Assembly (NCBI GenBank): GCA_964512655.1
Contig: CAZEJT010000001.1
Location: forward strand, 62,001-126,000
Direction: 5' to 3'
Source: VBOC01 sp964512655
GTDB lineage: Bacteria; Bacteroidota; Ignavibacteria; UBA10030; SZUA-254
Length of the DNA: 64,000 nt
A program made the translations under genes and the position numbers. Under the pieces are notes generated by a model. That model was not told where the DNA came from and did no database searches. It was given only the letters and a program-made list of their open reading frames with translations. Of this stretch, positions 24,098 through 33,810 are shown one piece after another. Numbering within the stretch: the first letter of the stretch is position 1; each line of letters begins with the position of its first letter.

Positions 24098-27000
24098 TCA
24101 CCTCATGAGGATCATCTTCCGCGTCTGTGAGAATGAGCCGGCATGGAGGCGTAGTGTGTACACACCGCTCGGGAGGCGGCTTGCGTCCCATGAAACGCGG
24201 TACGTTCCGGGCGCTTTGACCTCATTCACCAGGTTCCCCACCTCTCTCCCCAGGACATCATAGATTCGGACCGTCGTGAGTGATGTCTTGCCGACAGCGA
24301 ACGTAATTTCGGTCGTCGGATTGAACGGGTTCGGATAGTTCTGCTCCAGCGAGAACCGGTCGGGGAGAGCTGTAGCCGTGCGCTCTTGCAACGTGATCGC
24401 GATTCGAGCCGGAGCGTTCTCGATCGTCAGCGATCCCTTTCCCACCATTGCAGTCGATCTGCCATCGATGGTCAAGGCCGCAGCGCCTTCCGCCATATCC
24501 CAGCCTACCGTCAGCGGGAACGCGGCCGAGGAGATCTGGATTGGAAGTGGCCCCACTTTTCCCGCGAAAAAAGCCGCAAGCATCGTGCCGTTCGCGAAGC
24601 GCGCGTCGAACCCTCCTTCCGGAGGGACGGGAGGAAGATCGAACCTGGTACGATCCACAACGGTTCCGGCGAAATCAATATACAACGTCCTGCACCGTCC
24701 TCTCGCATCGCTAACCGTCATCGTCGCCGTCCCTTCGGACGCAGTTGATACCATTCTCGGCGCCGTCGGACCGAATGCGACGGGGCCGTGAGAGAGGACC
24801 AGCTTTCCTCCGGGACCCGACCGCACCCAGTACCCGTGATGGGGAAAAAGAGAATCGGCGATCTGGTAACCGAGACCTCCATAGTAAAAGTAGGGCGATG
24901 ATACGATGCTGCCGGGGATCTGTTGAATACCGGTTACGGGCATCGAAGCGGTGAGGGCCCCGATAATGTTCCACCCCGGGCTGATCTGGACCGTGTCCAG
25001 CGTAACGTCGGCTCCGTCGATGAAGATGTTCTGTATCGACGGGAATTTCACCCAGTACCCCGTCCCGATCGGGAGAGTGTCGATGACCTTGTATCCCCCT
25101 GCGTAGGCAAACGCATTGGTGATTGCGGAGGGGTAGACGGAATGCTTGTGATTGTCTGCAACCACGCGGGGAAGAGAAAGAAGATTCCAACCGTCCAGCA
25201 CCGGATAGATTTTATCGGGCGACTGGTGGTTTCCGAATTTGAATCCCGCCGTGTCCAGCCCGCTCCGGAGCGAGAGGATGTAGGGTGCGTTGCCGGCGGG
25301 GAGCGTCTGCGCCCATCCCACCTGCACGGTCTCGCTGACTGTGTATGATCCGGGTGGAAGCGAAGTAAAGGCATAATTACCCCCCGTGTCCGTGGATGCG
25401 CCGCGCGTAGCAGGGCCCGCGAGGTGGATCACCCAGGCCTCGATCCCGACTTCCCCGCTGTCTTTGATCCCGTTCGCGTTTACATCGTTAAACTTCTGGC
25501 CGCTGATGCTGGCGTACCGGAAATTGCCGAACTCTCTCCCGGCGGCGCTGTCTCCGGGAGATATCGACAGGTTGTAGGCGCCCGCAGCGGGCCGGTTTCT
25601 CTGCCATCCCCCCTGCAGCACCTCCGTGACGGTGTACGATCCGTAGAGAAGATTGGAGAATCTATATCGGCCCGATGAATCCGTGAGCGTCGAGTCAGTT
25701 GCGTCGCCTGAGAGTTTCACGACCCAATTCAATAGGCCCGGCTCGCCACCCTGCCGCAGGGTGTCACCGTTCAGATCCTCGAACACCGTTCCCGAGATGG
25801 AGACCGGGGCGGGGTGGTTCCCGAAATCGAGACCCGTCGTGTCCTGGCCTGCACCCAGCACGACCGTATACGTTTGTAAACCCGGACGGGTGGTCGACCA
25901 GCCGGGCTGGTTCGTCTCGGAGACGGTGTAGGTGTCGGGGTTCAGATTTTGGAACGAGTAATTTCCGTTAGCGTCCGTGCTGGTGTGCATCACTGTCGCA
26001 GGGGTAGCGATCGACAGATTAATAGTCCACCCCTCGAGCCCAGTGTCTCCTCCGTCCTTGATTCCGTTGCCGTTAAGGTCTCTGAACTTCATGCCGGAGA
26101 TTGACCCCGTGACCTGAGCCGCCAACGGCGATTCCCACAGGCCCCGGCCGTAGGTGGCCGCCCGGAGTTTATTCGTTCCCGTGTGGACAGCCAGCTCGTT
26201 GACGATCACGTTCGGCAGGCCCGTCGAGTACGCGCTCCAGTTCGATCCGCCCGTTGGGGAGTAGTACACCCCCTGGTCGGTGCCGACGTACAGATCGGAC
26301 GGCGATGAAGGGTTGATCGCGATGCAGTTGACGGGTATGGAAGGAAGGCCGGATGAGACATCGATCCAGCTGCCCCCGGAACTCGTGGTCTTGAAGACCT
26401 TCGTGCTGCCGTATCCGGAGAACGTGGCGTAGGCGGTCGCGGGGTTCGACGGATGGACGGCCAGATATGTCAGGGCTGCTGCGGGAAGCCCCCCAGTGAT
26501 CTCCGACCACGCAGTCCCGCCGTTCGTCGATACCCATGCGCGCGAATACGTCGCCGCATAGATCCGGTTACTGTCGGAGGGCGCAATTGCGAGCGCCACG
26601 AGCTCTGTCGGATCGAGGGCTCCGGTGAGCGTGGTCCACGTGGAGCCCCTGTTCGTGCTCTTGTAAACGCCCTTGTCGCCCACGTAGATCGACTTCGGAT
26701 TCACCGGGTTCAGCGCATAGGGAGTCACCCATCCTCCCGTATCCGGTATTCCGAGACTGATTTCGGTCCAGGAGCTCCCACCGTTCGTGGTCCGGTAAAT
26801 GTCTCCGTAATAGAGTTCGCCGTATCCTATGCTCTCATTCGTGTAATCGATGAGGGCGGTCATCCCGTCGCCGGGGATGATCCTGCTCCACGCCCCGCTC
26901 AGGAACCTGTCCGTCCCGTTATCCTGCGCGCCCGCGTAAATGCGGTTGGCGTTCGTCGCGGAAGGTCCGATCCGGTAAAACTGAGTCACCGCGAGTCCCG

Positions 27001-28426
27001 CGCTCTTGTCCGTCCAGCTCGATCCCGAATTCGTCGTGAGAAACAGGCCCCCGTCGTTCCCTTCAAGAAAGCTCGTGCTGCTTCCGGGAATAAATGTCAG
27101 CGCGTGCTGGTCGGCGTGGACATACGGATTCGGAGTCCCGGTGTACCAGTTCGTTATCTTCGTCCAGTGCGTGCCGCTGTTTGTCGATTTGTAGATGTTG
27201 ATGCCACCGACGAACACTATTGCCGGGTTATTGGGCGCCACGTCGAGAACGAGGTCGTATGAGCCCTGCCCGTCGCTTCCGGTGCCGTCCCACGAGAGGA
27301 TATTGGGCGAGTTCGATTGCTGCGTCCAGCTTGCCCCCGCATCCGTAGACATGTACAGCCCGTAGAATCCGTCGAACGCATTGACGAAGAGGCCGTAGAC
27401 CGTAGACGTCTGGGAGGGGGCAAGAGCGATGGCGATCCTCGTGAAGCCGGTCGTTGGGAGCCCCACAGTCAACTGAGTAAAGGTGACGCCGGTGTTTGTC
27501 GACTTGTATATGCCCACAGCACGCCTTGCCGCGTACCATACCGAGGAATTCAATGGATCGACGGCAAGGTCCTTGAAGTTGCCCGCCGCAATGTTGTTCC
27601 AGGTGGAGCCGCCGTTTGTCGTACGGAAGATTCCCTGCCGGCCGGCCGCAAGGAGTATCTGCGAGTTATCTGGATCGGCCACGAGCGAATAGATGCTGTA
27701 TCCGGCGGAACCCGACCAGCTCAATCCGGTAGGGTTCCACGAAACCCCTGCGTCTGTTGATTTCAACACTCCGACGCTGTACGTGTCGAGACCGTCCGCG
27801 TCTCCCGTCGCGATATAGATCGTGGCAGGATCCGCGGGATCGAGAGTGATGGCCGAGATTCCGAGCGTCGCGAATGCGTCGGTCGTGGTCGACCACGAGC
27901 TTCCTCCGTCGGTGGATTTCCAGAGGCCTCCTGAGGATGCGCCGGCCCAGATGATGCTGGTGTTCGCCGGATTCACGGCGATCGCGTTGATCCGTCCTTC
28001 GCCTCCGCCGGACGGGACGACCGCGGGACCGAGGGGGGTCCAGCTTGCCGCGGCGGCGCCCTGCGGCGCAGCCCCAAGGGGTTTAGCCGCGCCGAATTCC
28101 CTCATCCTGCGCTGAAGGATATCGGGAGACGGCAACTCGCCCGTGGGGTAGGACCTCGGCTCCATAAGCCATTCCCATCGCTTATAGATTATCCAGGGTT
28201 TTCCCTCTTCGCTTCCCCGGATGTCGAACGCGCGGCTCGACCAGTATTTTCTGAACTCGGCGCGGATCCTGTAGAAATTCGTTTCGTTGTCGGGGAGGTT
28301 TGCCCTCCATGGTTGGGCTGAGAGGGGGGCGACACATGCGAGAACGAGTAGCACAGCGAGGGAGAAGCATAGCCGGGCGCTCATCGCACGCCGGGCTGCC
28401 GGGGAACGCAGAGTGTAAGGGCTCAT
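24098..28426 (-). CDS. T9SS-secreted protein with Asp-box/BNR repeats and SdrD-B modules
   Basis: 1442 residues from the ATG at 28426, which overlaps the stop of the upstream gene (ATGA); an internal ATG at 28384 would place the signal peptide (LCFSLAVLLVLACVAPLSA) nearer the N-terminus. At least ten Asp-box motifs such as STDGGSSW, TTNGGSTW and STNRGSTW indicate a sortilin/BNR-type beta-propeller (about 130-760). Three SdrD-B-like modules follow (GMKFRDLNGNGIKD type). The C-terminus is the sorting domain (LEQNYPNPFNPTTEI to RKMILMR). Probably surface-exposed or released; a glycan- or protein-binding role is only a guess. Confidence 0.85.
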   Translation of the reverse strand: MSPYTLRSPAARRAMSARLCFSLAVLLVLACVAPLSAQPWRANLPDNETNFYRIRAEFRKYWSSRAFDIRGSEEGKPWIIYKRWEWLMEPRSYPTGELPSPDILQRRMREFGAAKPLGAAPQGAAAASWTPLGPAVVPSGGGEGRINAIAVNPANTSIIWAGASSGGLWKSTDGGSSWSTTTDAFATLGISAITLDPADPATIYIATGDADGLDTYSVGVLKSTDAGVSWNPTGLSWSGSAGYSIYSLVADPDNSQILLAAGRQGIFRTTNGGSTWNNIAAGNFKDLAVDPLNSSVWYAARRAVGIYKSTNTGVTFTQLTVGLPTTGFTRIAIALAPSQTSTVYGLFVNAFDGFYGLYMSTDAGASWTQQSNSPNILSWDGTGSDGQGSYDLVLDVAPNNPAIVFVGGINIYKSTNSGTHWTKITNWYTGTPNPYVHADQHALTFIPGSSTSFLEGNDGGLFLTTNSGSSWTDKSAGLAVTQFYRIGPSATNANRIYAGAQDNGTDRFLSGAWSRIIPGDGMTALIDYTNESIGYGELYYGDIYRTTNGGSSWTEISLGIPDTGGWVTPYALNPVNPKSIYVGDKGVYKSTNRGSTWTTLTGALDPTELVALAIAPSDSNRIYAATYSRAWVSTNGGTAWSEITGGLPAAALTYLAVHPSNPATAYATFSGYGSTKVFKTTSSGGSWIDVSSGLPSIPVNCIAINPSSPSDLYVGTDQGVYYSPTGGSNWSAYSTGLPNVIVNELAVHTGTNKLRAATYGRGLWESPLAAQVTGSISGMKFRDLNGNGIKDGGDTGLEGWTINLSIATPATVMHTSTDANGNYSFQNLNPDTYTVSETNQPGWSTTRPGLQTYTVVLGAGQDTTGLDFGNHPAPVSISGTVFEDLNGDTLRQGGEPGLLNWVVKLSGDATDSTLTDSSGRYRFSNLLYGSYTVTEVLQGGWQRNRPAAGAYNLSISPGDSAAGREFGNFRYASISGQKFNDVNANGIKDSGEVGIEAWVIHLAGPATRGASTDTGGNYAFTSLPPGSYTVSETVQVGWAQTLPAGNAPYILSLRSGLDTAGFKFGNHQSPDKIYPVLDGWNLLSLPRVVADNHKHSVYPSAITNAFAYAGGYKVIDTLPIGTGYWVKFPSIQNIFIDGADVTLDTVQISPGWNIIGALTASMPVTGIQQIPGSIVSSPYFYYGGLGYQIADSLFPHHGYWVRSGPGGKLVLSHGPVAFGPTAPRMVSTASEGTATMTVSDARGRCRTLYIDFAGTVVDRTRFDLPPVPPEGGFDARFANGTMLAAFFAGKVGPLPIQISSAAFPLTVGWDMAEGAAALTIDGRSTAMVGKGSLTIENAPARIAITLQERTATALPDRFSLEQNYPNPFNPTTEITFAVGKTSLTTVRIYDVLGREVGNLVNEVKAPGTYRVSWDASRLPSGVYTLRLHAGSFSQTRKMILMR

Positions 28427-31400
28427 CTCATTAGGATTGTTTTGATGATTGAGGAGAATGTCCTGCCGCCGGTTCCCACGACCGCCAACCGGACGTAATA
28501 GACGCCGCTCGTAAGTTCGCTCCCCTCGGAGGACCGGCCGTCCCACCCGGCGGTGTACGAGCCGGCAGGCTGGTCGGCGTCCACGAGGAGCCGGACCGTT
28601 TTTCCGATAACGTTGAACACCTCCAGCTTCACGCGCCCGGCGGCGGGAATCTGGTAGGCGATGTCCGTTGTGGGATTGAACGGGTTGGGATAGTTCTGTT
28701 CCAGTTTGTATTCTTTCGGGATCTCCTTTGCGAGGGACTGAGGCCCGGCTTCAAGCCGCAGGCGCGCCACACGAGAGTCGCTCACGGTCAGGGTTCCTTC
28801 CGCATCGAGCGAGATTCTTCGCCCGCCGGTATTGAGAGAGGCGCCGTCGATCGTTCCCTCCGAAATGGAATATCCGCGGTCGCCCGGAGCCATGTTCCAG
28901 CTAATGGTGAGCGGATACGAGGCGGCGCGCAGAACAATCTCTGCCGTTGCGGATGCGTCTCCGGCACGGCGCACCCACGCGAGGCTTCCATTGGAAAAGC
29001 GCGCGTCGAACGCTCCTTCGGGGGGAGCAGGCGGAAGCGCAAAGAGATTCCGGTTGGAGGCAAGGAGGTCTGATGTACCGAAATAGAGGTCCTGTCTCAC
29101 TCCTCTGGTGTCCCGGATTGAAATCCTGCACGCGCTGCCGTCGAACTCGCTCTTTGCCGGCGCCGTTTTCCCGGAGAAGGCGGCGGGGCCGGACGCGCTG
29201 AGCACCAGCTTTCCGTCTCCGTTCGCCTTCACGAAATACCCCTGATGGGGGAAGAGAGTATCGGACCACAGGTAGCTCCCATGGTAGCCGAAGTAGAGCG
29301 ATGCGACTATCCCTTTCGGAATCTGAACGATGGATGAGGCAGCGAACGGGTCAGAGAGTGTGCCGATCAGGTTCCATCCCGTAAACACGTCCACCGTGTC
29401 GAGGGTCCTCAACGTCCCGTCGACCGGGACATTCCCGGCGTTCCTGAACTTGATCCAGTATCCGACGCCGTTGGGTATCGGGTCGACCGCAGCGTATCCC
29501 CCGGCAGAAGTGTAGGAAAATGCCCTCGAAACCGACACAGGATAGATTGACGCCCTGCTGTGGTCCGGAGGGTCCTTCGGAAGGGAGAGGAGGTTCCAAT
29601 CTGCAGTCACGGGATAGCCGCTCGGCGGCGCGTAGTAATTCCCGAAGTCGAGCCCCGTGGTGTCGAGTCCGCTCCTGATCGAGATGCTGTACGAGCCGAT
29701 TCCCGCGGGGCGAGACTGGTACCAAAAGACCCTGGCAGTCTCCTGCACGGCGAATGCACCCGGGCCCAGGCCCGTGAAGCGGTAGTAGCCGAGAGAGTCG
29801 GTGACCGTCCGCAGGGTCTCCGCCCCCGCCAGCCGTATCGGCCAGCCGGGGATTCCGGGCTCGTCGGGGTCGCGCATGCCGTCCCCATTGTAGTCATTGA
29901 ATTTTAACCCGGAGATCGAGGCGGGGAGGAAGTTTCCGAAATCAACCGCGATGCGGTGGAGGTTCGTGCTGTCGATGATGATGGAGTACCCAGAACCGGC
30001 GGGGTATGTCCGCATCCATCCGGCGGGGAGATCCTCGGTCACGGTATACGACCCGGCGGAAAGCGTGTTGAATGCATAGCTCCCGTTTCCGTTGGTGAAC
30101 GTAGTCTCGGCCGCGGAGCACGAGAGTCGCACCCGTATTCCCGATAGCCCCGGCTCTCCTCCGTCCCAGGACCCATTTCCGTTCAGGTCGTTGAAGATCG
30201 TGCCGGCGATCGAGCCCTGCGGCGGGGTCGCATTATAGTTGACCGCGGCCAGCGCGTTCAGCACTCCCCACCCTACGAGATTGTTCGGCGCGCAGGAATT
30301 GTTCGCGGTTTGCCTCATCGCATCGCGCACCTGCATCGGCGTGAGCGAAGGATTTGCGCAGAGGATCAGCGCCGCTACCCCTGCCGACAAGGGGCAGGAG
30401 AATGACGTTCCGCTTACCCCGACGTAGTTGATAGTGTCCGTGGCGCTTGCAGCCTTCACGCCCTGTCCCATTGCCATGATGTCCGGCTTGATGCGGGGCG
30501 GAATATCCGTCGTCGGTCCTACGGAGCTGAAGGAGGTTCTGACCCCCGAGGACGTCACGGCGCCAGCCGAGATGACGCTGTCGCCGTCGGCCGGAGCGAT
30601 CAGCGTATTCTGTCCGCCGCCACCGCCGCCGGAGTTCCCCGCTGAGTTCACGACGACGATTCCGAGTCCGACCGCGCGGTCGGCCGCGTTCGTGATGAGC
30701 GCCGTGTGTCCGTTCATGTCCTGCCAGGAGAGGTTCGGGTACGGGGAGTCGAAGGTGAGATAGCCGAGCGAAGTGCTCGTGACGTCCACTCCGATGCTAT
30801 CGGCCCACTGGATGGCCGCGGCCCAGTTATCTTCCTCGATCGGCGTCTCGCTTGAATCGTTTTCGGTTCTCGCGAGTATGAAATTGGATTTGAACGCGGG
30901 CCCGATCAGCTGTCCCGGCCGGAATCCTCCGATCGTAGAGAGAGTCCACACTCCGTGCGAGCCGAAGCCGGTGCCCGGATTGTTCGGCTTCACGTCGACC
31001 TTATGGTCCACAAAATCATAGGTCGCAATGATGTGCATCGAGTCGAACGCCTGATGCGCGAGGTTTCTGAAGCCGTTGTCGAAGACCCCCACGACGACCC
31101 CCTGGCCGTAATATCCAAGGTTGTGCACCGCAGGAATGTTGATCTGATTCACCTGGGTGATCGATGTGCCGTAATCGAGAGGGGTGGAGGTAAGCGGAGC
31201 CGGCGGCGCCTGCACTGCAGAAAACGGAACAGGCAGCTCGTCGCCCTGGCGCTTCTTCCATCTGCCCACGAGCTCGACTTCTGCGACGAACGGGAGCGTT
31301 CTCAGAATGTCGATCTGCTCCCTGGTGGCGAGGGCGCTGACGGCGTTAAACCATTTGAGCCGGTGGCGGACTGTTCCCACGATCGATGTTACCCGAGCGA

Positions 31401-31674
31401 CGTATGATTCCTCGAGGGGAAGGTCCTGAGCGTCGACGACGCGGCTGAGGTCGCGTACCTTGAGCCTTCTCCGCAAAGCGCGCTCGGAAACGAGCGATTC
31501 AGGCCTTCGGAGCTCCCCGGTTTTTGAGTTTCCCTTGTCGGTGAAAGTGACGAGGACAAGGGTGGATTCATTCTGATCGAGGAGGGGATACCGGAGGGCC
31601 AGAAGCTTGCCGAGGGGGGCTTCTGCGGACGCGGTGGCCATCCCCAGGATCAGGCATAGGAACAGAGACTTCAT
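28423..31674 (-). CDS. T9SS-secreted subtilisin-like (S8) serine protease
   Basis: 1083 residues. A signal peptide (SLFLCLILGMATASA) precedes a propeptide-like region. The S8 domain has catalytic Asp199 (VFDNGF), His240 (GSHGVWTLST) and Ser424 (GTSFSCPLSAG), with oxyanion Asn347 (NSAGNSG). Two SdrD-B-like modules (about 490-690) and the T9SS sorting domain (LEQNYPNPFNPTTDI to IKTILMR) follow. It would act outside the cell, probably in protein degradation or processing. It is the first gene of a two-gene unit with the BNR protein. Confidence 0.9.
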   Translation of the reverse strand: MKSLFLCLILGMATASAEAPLGKLLALRYPLLDQNESTLVLVTFTDKGNSKTGELRRPESLVSERALRRRLKVRDLSRVVDAQDLPLEESYVARVTSIVGTVRHRLKWFNAVSALATREQIDILRTLPFVAEVELVGRWKKRQGDELPVPFSAVQAPPAPLTSTPLDYGTSITQVNQINIPAVHNLGYYGQGVVVGVFDNGFRNLAHQAFDSMHIIATYDFVDHKVDVKPNNPGTGFGSHGVWTLSTIGGFRPGQLIGPAFKSNFILARTENDSSETPIEEDNWAAAIQWADSIGVDVTSTSLGYLTFDSPYPNLSWQDMNGHTALITNAADRAVGLGIVVVNSAGNSGGGGGGQNTLIAPADGDSVISAGAVTSSGVRTSFSSVGPTTDIPPRIKPDIMAMGQGVKAASATDTINYVGVSGTSFSCPLSAGVAALILCANPSLTPMQVRDAMRQTANNSCAPNNLVGWGVLNALAAVNYNATPPQGSIAGTIFNDLNGNGSWDGGEPGLSGIRVRLSCSAAETTFTNGNGSYAFNTLSAGSYTVTEDLPAGWMRTYPAGSGYSIIIDSTNLHRIAVDFGNFLPASISGLKFNDYNGDGMRDPDEPGIPGWPIRLAGAETLRTVTDSLGYYRFTGLGPGAFAVQETARVFWYQSRPAGIGSYSISIRSGLDTTGLDFGNYYAPPSGYPVTADWNLLSLPKDPPDHSRASIYPVSVSRAFSYTSAGGYAAVDPIPNGVGYWIKFRNAGNVPVDGTLRTLDTVDVFTGWNLIGTLSDPFAASSIVQIPKGIVASLYFGYHGSYLWSDTLFPHQGYFVKANGDGKLVLSASGPAAFSGKTAPAKSEFDGSACRISIRDTRGVRQDLYFGTSDLLASNRNLFALPPAPPEGAFDARFSNGSLAWVRRAGDASATAEIVLRAASYPLTISWNMAPGDRGYSISEGTIDGASLNTGGRRISLDAEGTLTVSDSRVARLRLEAGPQSLAKEIPKEYKLEQNYPNPFNPTTDIAYQIPAAGRVKLEVFNVIGKTVRLLVDADQPAGSYTAGWDGRSSEGSELTSGVYYVRLAVVGTGGRTFSSIIKTILMR

Positions 31675-31700
31675 AGGATGGGTTTGTACTTATACCTTAA

Positions 31701-31729
31701 AAATTACCAAAGTTTGACAGGAAAGTCAA
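31701..31729 (-). promoter_or_regulatory. candidate promoter of the S8 protease-BNR operon
   Basis: Minus strand TTGACT-N17-TAATTT, 27 bp upstream of the protease ATG. Confidence 0.5.
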
Positions 31730-31761
31730 GGGACAGGGGGGGTCCAACGCAGAGATGGAGT

Positions 31762-31790
31762 TTGAATTGGATATCGCATTTTGCTATCTT
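31762..31790 (+). promoter_or_regulatory. candidate promoter of nadE, predicting a near-leaderless mRNA
   Basis: Plus strand TTGAAT-N17-TATCTT. The -10 ends 8 bp before the nadE ATG (31799) and no ribosome site is present between them. Confidence 0.5.
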
Positions 31791-31798
31791 TTCGTCAG

Positions 31799-32641
31799 AT
31801 GGAAACGACGTCAGCCACGAAAGCCGGCCTTACGCTTGATTATGGAGTTGTGCGCAGGCTCCTGGTTCAGTTTATCACGGACGAGGTGGGAAGCGCGGGG
31901 TTTTCCAGAGGTATCGTCGGACTATCCGGCGGCGTGGACTCCGCCGTGGCCGCACTCCTTACGGCCGAAGCGCTTGGGAAGGAGAATACCATCGCAATCC
32001 TCCTCCCATGGCGCCTCAGCAGTCCAGACAGCGCCACGGACGCCATGTCGGTCGTGCGCCAGTCGGGTATTCAGAGCGAAACAGTCGACATTACCGCCAT
32101 GGTTGAGCCTTATTTCGGGCTCAATGGCTCGATGGACAACATACGGAAGGGAAACGTGATGGCAAGGGAGAGGATGATCGTCCTCTACGATATCTCCGCC
32201 AGAGAACGCGCTCTCGTGATCGGAACAAGCAACAAGACGGAGATCATGCTCGGATACGGCACCCAGTTCGGGGATACGGCATGCGCAATCAACCCCCTGG
32301 GCGATCTCTACAAATCCCAGGTCTGGAAGCTCGCTGCGGAGCTTGGAGTACCGCGGCAGATCATCGAGAAGAAGCCGACCGCCGACCTCTGGGAAGGCCA
32401 GACAGACGAAGGGGAGCTCGGGTTTTCCTATGCGCTTGTCGATCCACTCCTTTATTCCATGATCGACGAGCGGCGTAACGACGAGGAGCTGATCGAGCAG
32501 GGGTTCGAAAAAAACCTCATCATCAAGGTGAGGGAGCTTGTCCGAAGGAACCAGTTCAAGCGGAGGCCTCCCGTGATCGCGAAGATTTCCCACCGCACTG
32601 TCAATGTCGATTTCAGGTACCCCCGCGACTGGGGGACCTGA
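31799..32641 (+). CDS. nadE: NAD+ synthase
   Basis: 280 residues from ATG 31799; the frame is open back to a TTG at 31781, but that lies in the promoter. The ATP pyrophosphatase P-loop GLSGGVDSAV and the motifs GTSNKTEIMLGYGTQFGD and KPTADLWEGQTDE identify NadE without a glutaminase domain, so it should use ammonia. It makes NAD from nicotinic acid adenine dinucleotide, the compound that LarB also consumes. It is followed 17 bp later by rsmI. Confidence 0.93.
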   Translation: METTSATKAGLTLDYGVVRRLLVQFITDEVGSAGFSRGIVGLSGGVDSAVAALLTAEALGKENTIAILLPWRLSSPDSATDAMSVVRQSGIQSETVDITAMVEPYFGLNGSMDNIRKGNVMARERMIVLYDISARERALVIGTSNKTEIMLGYGTQFGDTACAINPLGDLYKSQVWKLAAELGVPRQIIEKKPTADLWEGQTDEGELGFSYALVDPLLYSMIDERRNDEELIEQGFEKNLIIKVRELVRRNQFKRRPPVIAKISHRTVNVDFRYPRDWGT

Positions 32642-32658
32642 GCATCCCCATTCACCAG

Positions 32659-33345
32659 ATGACCGAGCCGCTCCGGCGCGGCACCCTCTTTGTCGTCAGC
32701 ACCCCCATCGGCAACCTCGAGGACATTTCGATCCGGGCGGTGAGCACGCTTTCCGGCGCCGATCTGATCGCTGCCGAAGATACGCGCACAACAAAGGTTC
32801 TGCTTGCCCATTACGCGATCCGGAAGCCCCTCGTCAGCTATCACAGCTATAACGAATCCCGCCGGATTCCTCTCCTTATGTCGCGGCTGAACGAGGGTGC
32901 GTCAGTCGCCCTCGTATCCGACGCGGGGACTCCGGGTATCTCCGACCCGGCCCTTGGAATCATCCTCTCCGCGCTCGACGCAGGGATCGCCGTGAAAGCC
33001 GTTCCGGGCGCCTCGGCGCTCCTGTCGGCGCTCATCGTGAGCGGGTCGCCTTCGGACAGGTTCTCGTTCGAGGGATTTCTCCCCGCGAAGAAGGGGAGGA
33101 AAGCCAGGATCGGGAGACTGCGCGATGAAACAGGCGCGATCGTTCTGTATGAGTCACCTCACCGTCTTCTCCGAACGCTCGGCGAGCTCAAAGAGGCGAT
33201 CGGAGAACGTGAAGTGGCGGTCTCACGAGAACTGACCAAGAAGTTTGAGGAGACTCTCCGCGGCACCCCCGAAGCCCTCCTTCAGCGCTTCAGCCGGAGA
33301 CCCATCCGGGGCGAATTTGTCATCGTGATTGCCCCGAAAACTTGA
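32659..33345 (+). CDS. rsmI: 16S rRNA (cytidine(1402)-2'-O)-methyltransferase
   Basis: A 228-residue tetrapyrrole-methylase-fold enzyme with the RsmI signature TPIGNLEDISIRA, AEDTRTTKVLL, SDAGTPGISDP and YESPHRLLRTL. It 2'-O-methylates C1402 in the ribosomal decoding centre using SAM. Length is slightly shorter than the E. coli protein because the C-terminal extension is missing, which is common. The groES promoter overlaps its stop codon. Confidence 0.94.
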   Translation: MTEPLRRGTLFVVSTPIGNLEDISIRAVSTLSGADLIAAEDTRTTKVLLAHYAIRKPLVSYHSYNESRRIPLLMSRLNEGASVALVSDAGTPGISDPALGIILSALDAGIAVKAVPGASALLSALIVSGSPSDRFSFEGFLPAKKGRKARIGRLRDETGAIVLYESPHRLLRTLGELKEAIGEREVAVSRELTKKFEETLRGTPEALLQRFSRRPIRGEFVIVIAPKT

Positions 33346-33370
33346 TTTTTTCGTAAGGAATCCTTATCTT
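33342..33370 (+). promoter_or_regulatory. candidate promoter of groES-groEL
   Basis: TTGATT-N17-TATCTT, beginning inside the rsmI stop region. A leader of about 95 nt follows. No CIRCE element (TTAGCACTC-N9-GAGTGCTAA) is seen, so heat regulation by HrcA is not supported. Confidence 0.6.
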
Positions 33371-33472
33371 TAGACCTCTGCGGTAGTGGAGCGCTATCCG
33401 TGGTGCGAAGATTCTCATTTCATCGAACATCCGTTAACCTACAACATCTTATTTCTATAAGGAGTTACAGCT

Positions 33473-33757
33473 ATGAACATTAAGCCATTAGGAGATCGTG
33501 TCGTCGTGAAACCCTCCCCCGCGGAGGAGAAGACCAAGGGCGGCATCATTCTCCCCGACACTGCAAAAGAGAAGCCGGTGCTGGGAGAGATCATCGCGGT
33601 CGGACCGGGCAGGCGCTCGGACGACGGGAAGATCGTCCCCGTAGACCTGAAGATCGGCGACAAAGTTCTGTATGGCAAATATTCCGGGACGGAAGTTTCT
33701 CTCAACGGCGGCGAGTACCTGATCATGAGAGAAGCCGACATCTTCGGAATTGTCTGA
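33473..33757 (+). CDS. groES: co-chaperonin GroES
   Basis: A 94-residue protein with PLGDRVVVKP, the mobile-loop region TKGGIILPD and the C-terminal LIMREADIFGIV. AAGGAG lies 8 nt before the ATG. It caps the GroEL folding chamber. groEL follows after 53 bp with its own AAGGAG site. Confidence 0.97.
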   Translation: MNIKPLGDRVVVKPSPAEEKTKGGIILPDTAKEKPVLGEIIAVGPGRRSDDGKIVPVDLKIGDKVLYGKYSGTEVSLNGGEYLIMREADIFGIV

Positions 33758-33810
33758 TTTCAACCACGAACACATCGATACGATAACCTAAACGAAGGAG
33801 AACTATAACC

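Noticed and set aside
23824..24263. Small repeat-encoded proteins (WCHG- and RDTRL-type peptides)
   Set aside because: They are translations of the palindromic repeats in both directions, without starts or ribosome sites.
33371..33472. CIRCE heat-shock operator before groES
   Set aside because: No TTAGCACTC inverted repeat is present in the leader.
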